From: a bacterium
GTDB lineage: Bacteria; Bacillota_I; Bacilli_A; RF39; UBA660
Direction of reading: 5' to 3'
DNA: 6,698 nt
Assembly: GCA_029007685.1 (NCBI GenBank)
Contig: JAQXIG010000136.1
Coordinates: 1-6,698 of the forward strand
Both the position numbers and the translations under genes were made by a program. Under the pieces are notes generated by a model, which saw only the letters and a program-made list of their open reading frames with translations, searched no databases and was not told the origin of the DNA. Positions 5,259 through 6,698 of the stretch are shown here, piece after piece (position 1 is the first letter of the stretch; each line of letters begins with the position of its first letter).

Positions 5259-6176
5259 ATGGAAAATAAAAAATTAACCCTACTAATTATGGCCGCGGGA
5301 ATGGGAAGTCGCTTTGGAGGATTAAAACAAATCGAACCGTTTGGTCCACATCAAGAATTTTTAATTGACTATTCAGTTTATGATGCCATCAAAGTTGGAT
5401 TTAATAAAGTGGTGTTCATCATCAAAGAAGAAAATTACGAATTATTCAAAGAAACAATCGGAAACAGAATTGCGGATAAAATAGAAGTAGAATATGTCTT
5501 TCAACAACAAAACTCTATTCCTAGTTGGGTAAAAACTCCCAAAGAACGAACCAAACCATGGGGAACTGCTCATGCCATTTGGGAAGCGAAAGACAAAATT
5601 AAAGAACCGTTTGCGGTAATCAATGCTGATGATTTTTACGGTCGAGATGCTTTCCTAAAAATAGCCCAATATTTAAAAAAAACAGACTCACTAACTAGTA
5701 ATAGCTATGCCTTAGTTGGTTATCAAGTCGGAAATACCCTAACTGAGAATGGAGCAGTCAAAAGAGGAGTGTGCGAAGTAAAAAATAATAAATTAGTAAA
5801 AGTAACCGAAAGTTCCATCGTCAAAGAAAACGATACTCTGGTAGCGACTCCTCTAAATAGTCAAGAAACATTTATCATCAAAGAAGATACCCTAGTATCG
5901 ATGAATATGTTAGGCTTTACCCCAACATTATTTCCCTATATTGAAAAAAATCTAGAATCATTTTTTCAAGAAAATAAAGATTGTTTAGAAAATTGTGAAT
6001 TCTTAATACCCGATGTTTTAACGAAATCAATTCAAGATCATTATGCTAGTGTAGAGGTACTACCAACTACCTCAAAATGGATTGGTGTTACCTATCGCCA
6101 AGATATTCCCCATGTTTTAAAAAGTTTACACAGCCTGATTAATCAAGGAGAATATCCAACAAATTTGTGGAATTAA
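5259..6176 (+). CDS. Sugar-phosphate-type nucleotidyltransferase, substrate unknown
   Basis: A 305-residue cytoplasmic enzyme with the GT-A/Rossmann-like nucleotidyltransferase fold, which joins a nucleoside triphosphate to a phosphorylated small molecule and releases pyrophosphate. The N-terminus has the nucleotide-binding loop AAGMGSRFGGLKQ (12-24). TKPWGTAHAI (98-107) fits the base- and sugar-contacting region, and NADDFYG (122-128) holds the metal-binding aspartates. The C-terminal SKWIGVTYRQD (262-272) is typical of a subgroup often labelled only as nucleotidyltransferase. Relatives include glucose-1-phosphate uridylyltransferases and LicC-type enzymes, but no sequence feature here fixes the sugar or nucleotide. 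ATG 5259 has AAGGAG (5246-5251) seven bases upstream. It follows pcrA by 75 bases with no clear terminator, and the next gene starts four bases after its stop. It may serve cell-envelope precursor synthesis. Confidence 0.88.
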   Translation: MENKKLTLLIMAAGMGSRFGGLKQIEPFGPHQEFLIDYSVYDAIKVGFNKVVFIIKEENYELFKETIGNRIADKIEVEYVFQQQNSIPSWVKTPKERTKPWGTAHAIWEAKDKIKEPFAVINADDFYGRDAFLKIAQYLKKTDSLTSNSYALVGYQVGNTLTENGAVKRGVCEVKNNKLVKVTESSIVKENDTLVATPLNSQETFIIKEDTLVSMNMLGFTPTLFPYIEKNLESFFQENKDCLENCEFLIPDVLTKSIQDHYASVEVLPTTSKWIGVTYRQDIPHVLKSLHSLINQGEYPTNLWN

Positions 6177-6180
6177 TCAT

Positions 6181-6621
6181 ATGAAAACAAGAATAATCAT
6201 AATCATATTTGCTACCTTAGTAGGTCTAGTAATGATCTATTTCATAACCAATCCTAAAGTAGAACAATGGGAATATAAAAGTTTGCCAAATCAATATATT
6301 ATCAAAAAAACAAGCGAGACAAACATCAGATTGGGAAAAAAAATTAACCAAAAGTTTATAACTCAAAGCCAGGAAAAAGAAATTGGAGTAGAAGATTATA
6401 TTGCCGAATTTAGTTATGGAAAGAAATACATTGCCTTAAAATGTTTAGCAAACAAAAATGACAGTATAGATATAATCTTCTACCTAGTTGATACTAAAAA
6501 TGAAGATGTGTATGGCCCATACAACACTGAATCCACCTATGAAAAAGTGAAACAAGAAATAGTAGATGATGAATTAGGAAATTGGATTCCGACCATCACC
6601 AAACCAAAAGATGCCAAATAA
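6181..6621 (+). CDS. Membrane-anchored protein of unknown function
   Basis: A 146-residue protein not recognised as any named family. The N-terminus MKTR followed by a hydrophobic stretch (5-23) looks like an uncleaved signal anchor or a signal peptide, leaving about 120 residues outside the membrane. No lipobox cysteine is present at the end of that stretch. The outer part is charged, with mixed strand-like segments (YIAEFSYGKKYIALKC, 73-88; IDIIFYLVDT, 96-105) and no visible catalytic motif. The start lies four bases after the stop of the nucleotidyltransferase gene with no good Shine-Dalgarno, so translation is probably coupled to it. An envelope role shared with that enzyme is possible but unproven. 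Confidence 0.75.
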   Translation: MKTRIIIIIFATLVGLVMIYFITNPKVEQWEYKSLPNQYIIKKTSETNIRLGKKINQKFITQSQEKEIGVEDYIAEFSYGKKYIALKCLANKNDSIDIIFYLVDTKNEDVYGPYNTESTYEKVKQEIVDDELGNWIPTITKPKDAK

Positions 6622-6651
6622 TCAATAACCATAAACAAGAAAGGAAATAAC

Positions 6652-6698
6652 ATGGGAAAAGAAAGAATTGAGGAATTAGTTAGAATATTAAATGAAGC
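6652..6698 (+). CDS. ligA: N-terminal start of NAD-dependent DNA ligase, cut by window edge
   Basis: Fifteen full codons, M-G-K-E-R-I-E-E-L-V-R-I-L-N-E, plus two bases that fit Ala. This matches the beginning of LigA proteins, where a first helix of the type RIEELRxxLNEANYxYY forms domain Ia for NAD binding. The ribosome binding site AGAAAGGA (6638-6645) sits six bases upstream of the ATG. LigA seals nicks in repair and lagging-strand synthesis. The pcrA neighbourhood supports the call, since pcrA-ligA is the standard order in many Firmicutes. With only fifteen residues visible, another protein with a similar helix cannot be excluded. Confidence 0.7.
   Translation, partial: MGKERIEELVRILNE

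Overview
The window is AT-rich DNA from a low-GC Gram-positive bacterium. The gene set (omega subunit, RecX, PcrA, LigA), AGGAG-type ribosome binding sites, short U-tailed terminators and the standard genetic code all point to Bacilli or a related Firmicutes lineage. A Cys/His-rich peptide resembling spore coat protein CotD suggests a spore-forming lineage or a descendant of one. Species and genus cannot be told from this window.

Region 1 (1-1339) is the 3' part of a large serine recombinase, cut by the left window edge. It is more AT-rich than the rest, and nearly all its arginines are AGA, as expected of a mobile element. The right end of that element may lie in the short gap after its stop codon. 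Region 2 (1340-1955) holds a two-gene unit. The first gene encodes a 120-residue protein of unknown function with a hydrophobic N-terminus. The second is a 39-codon Cys/His-rich CotD-like reading frame with a puzzling start, followed by a compact terminator.

Region 3 (1956-5183) is a chromosomal information-processing block: rpoZ (omega), recX and pcrA. Each has its own candidate promoter very close to the ribosome binding site. The rpoZ promoter region carries three TGTWAH hexamers at exact 11-bp steps, which matches the published WalR (YycF) operator. Region 4 (5184-6698) holds a nucleotidyltransferase gene, a small membrane-anchored protein of unknown function, and the first 15 codons of what is most likely ligA. 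The familiar pcrA-ligA neighbourhood is therefore kept, but with two extra genes between them.

RecX and PcrA both act against RecA filaments in known bacteria, PcrA also binds RNA polymerase through its C-terminal Tudor-like domain, and LigA seals the nicks left by repair and replication. Regions 3 and 4 thus form a loosely co-directional repair and transcription neighbourhood. No RNA gene, CRISPR array or insertion sequence was seen, and no gap between genes exceeds about 105 bases.
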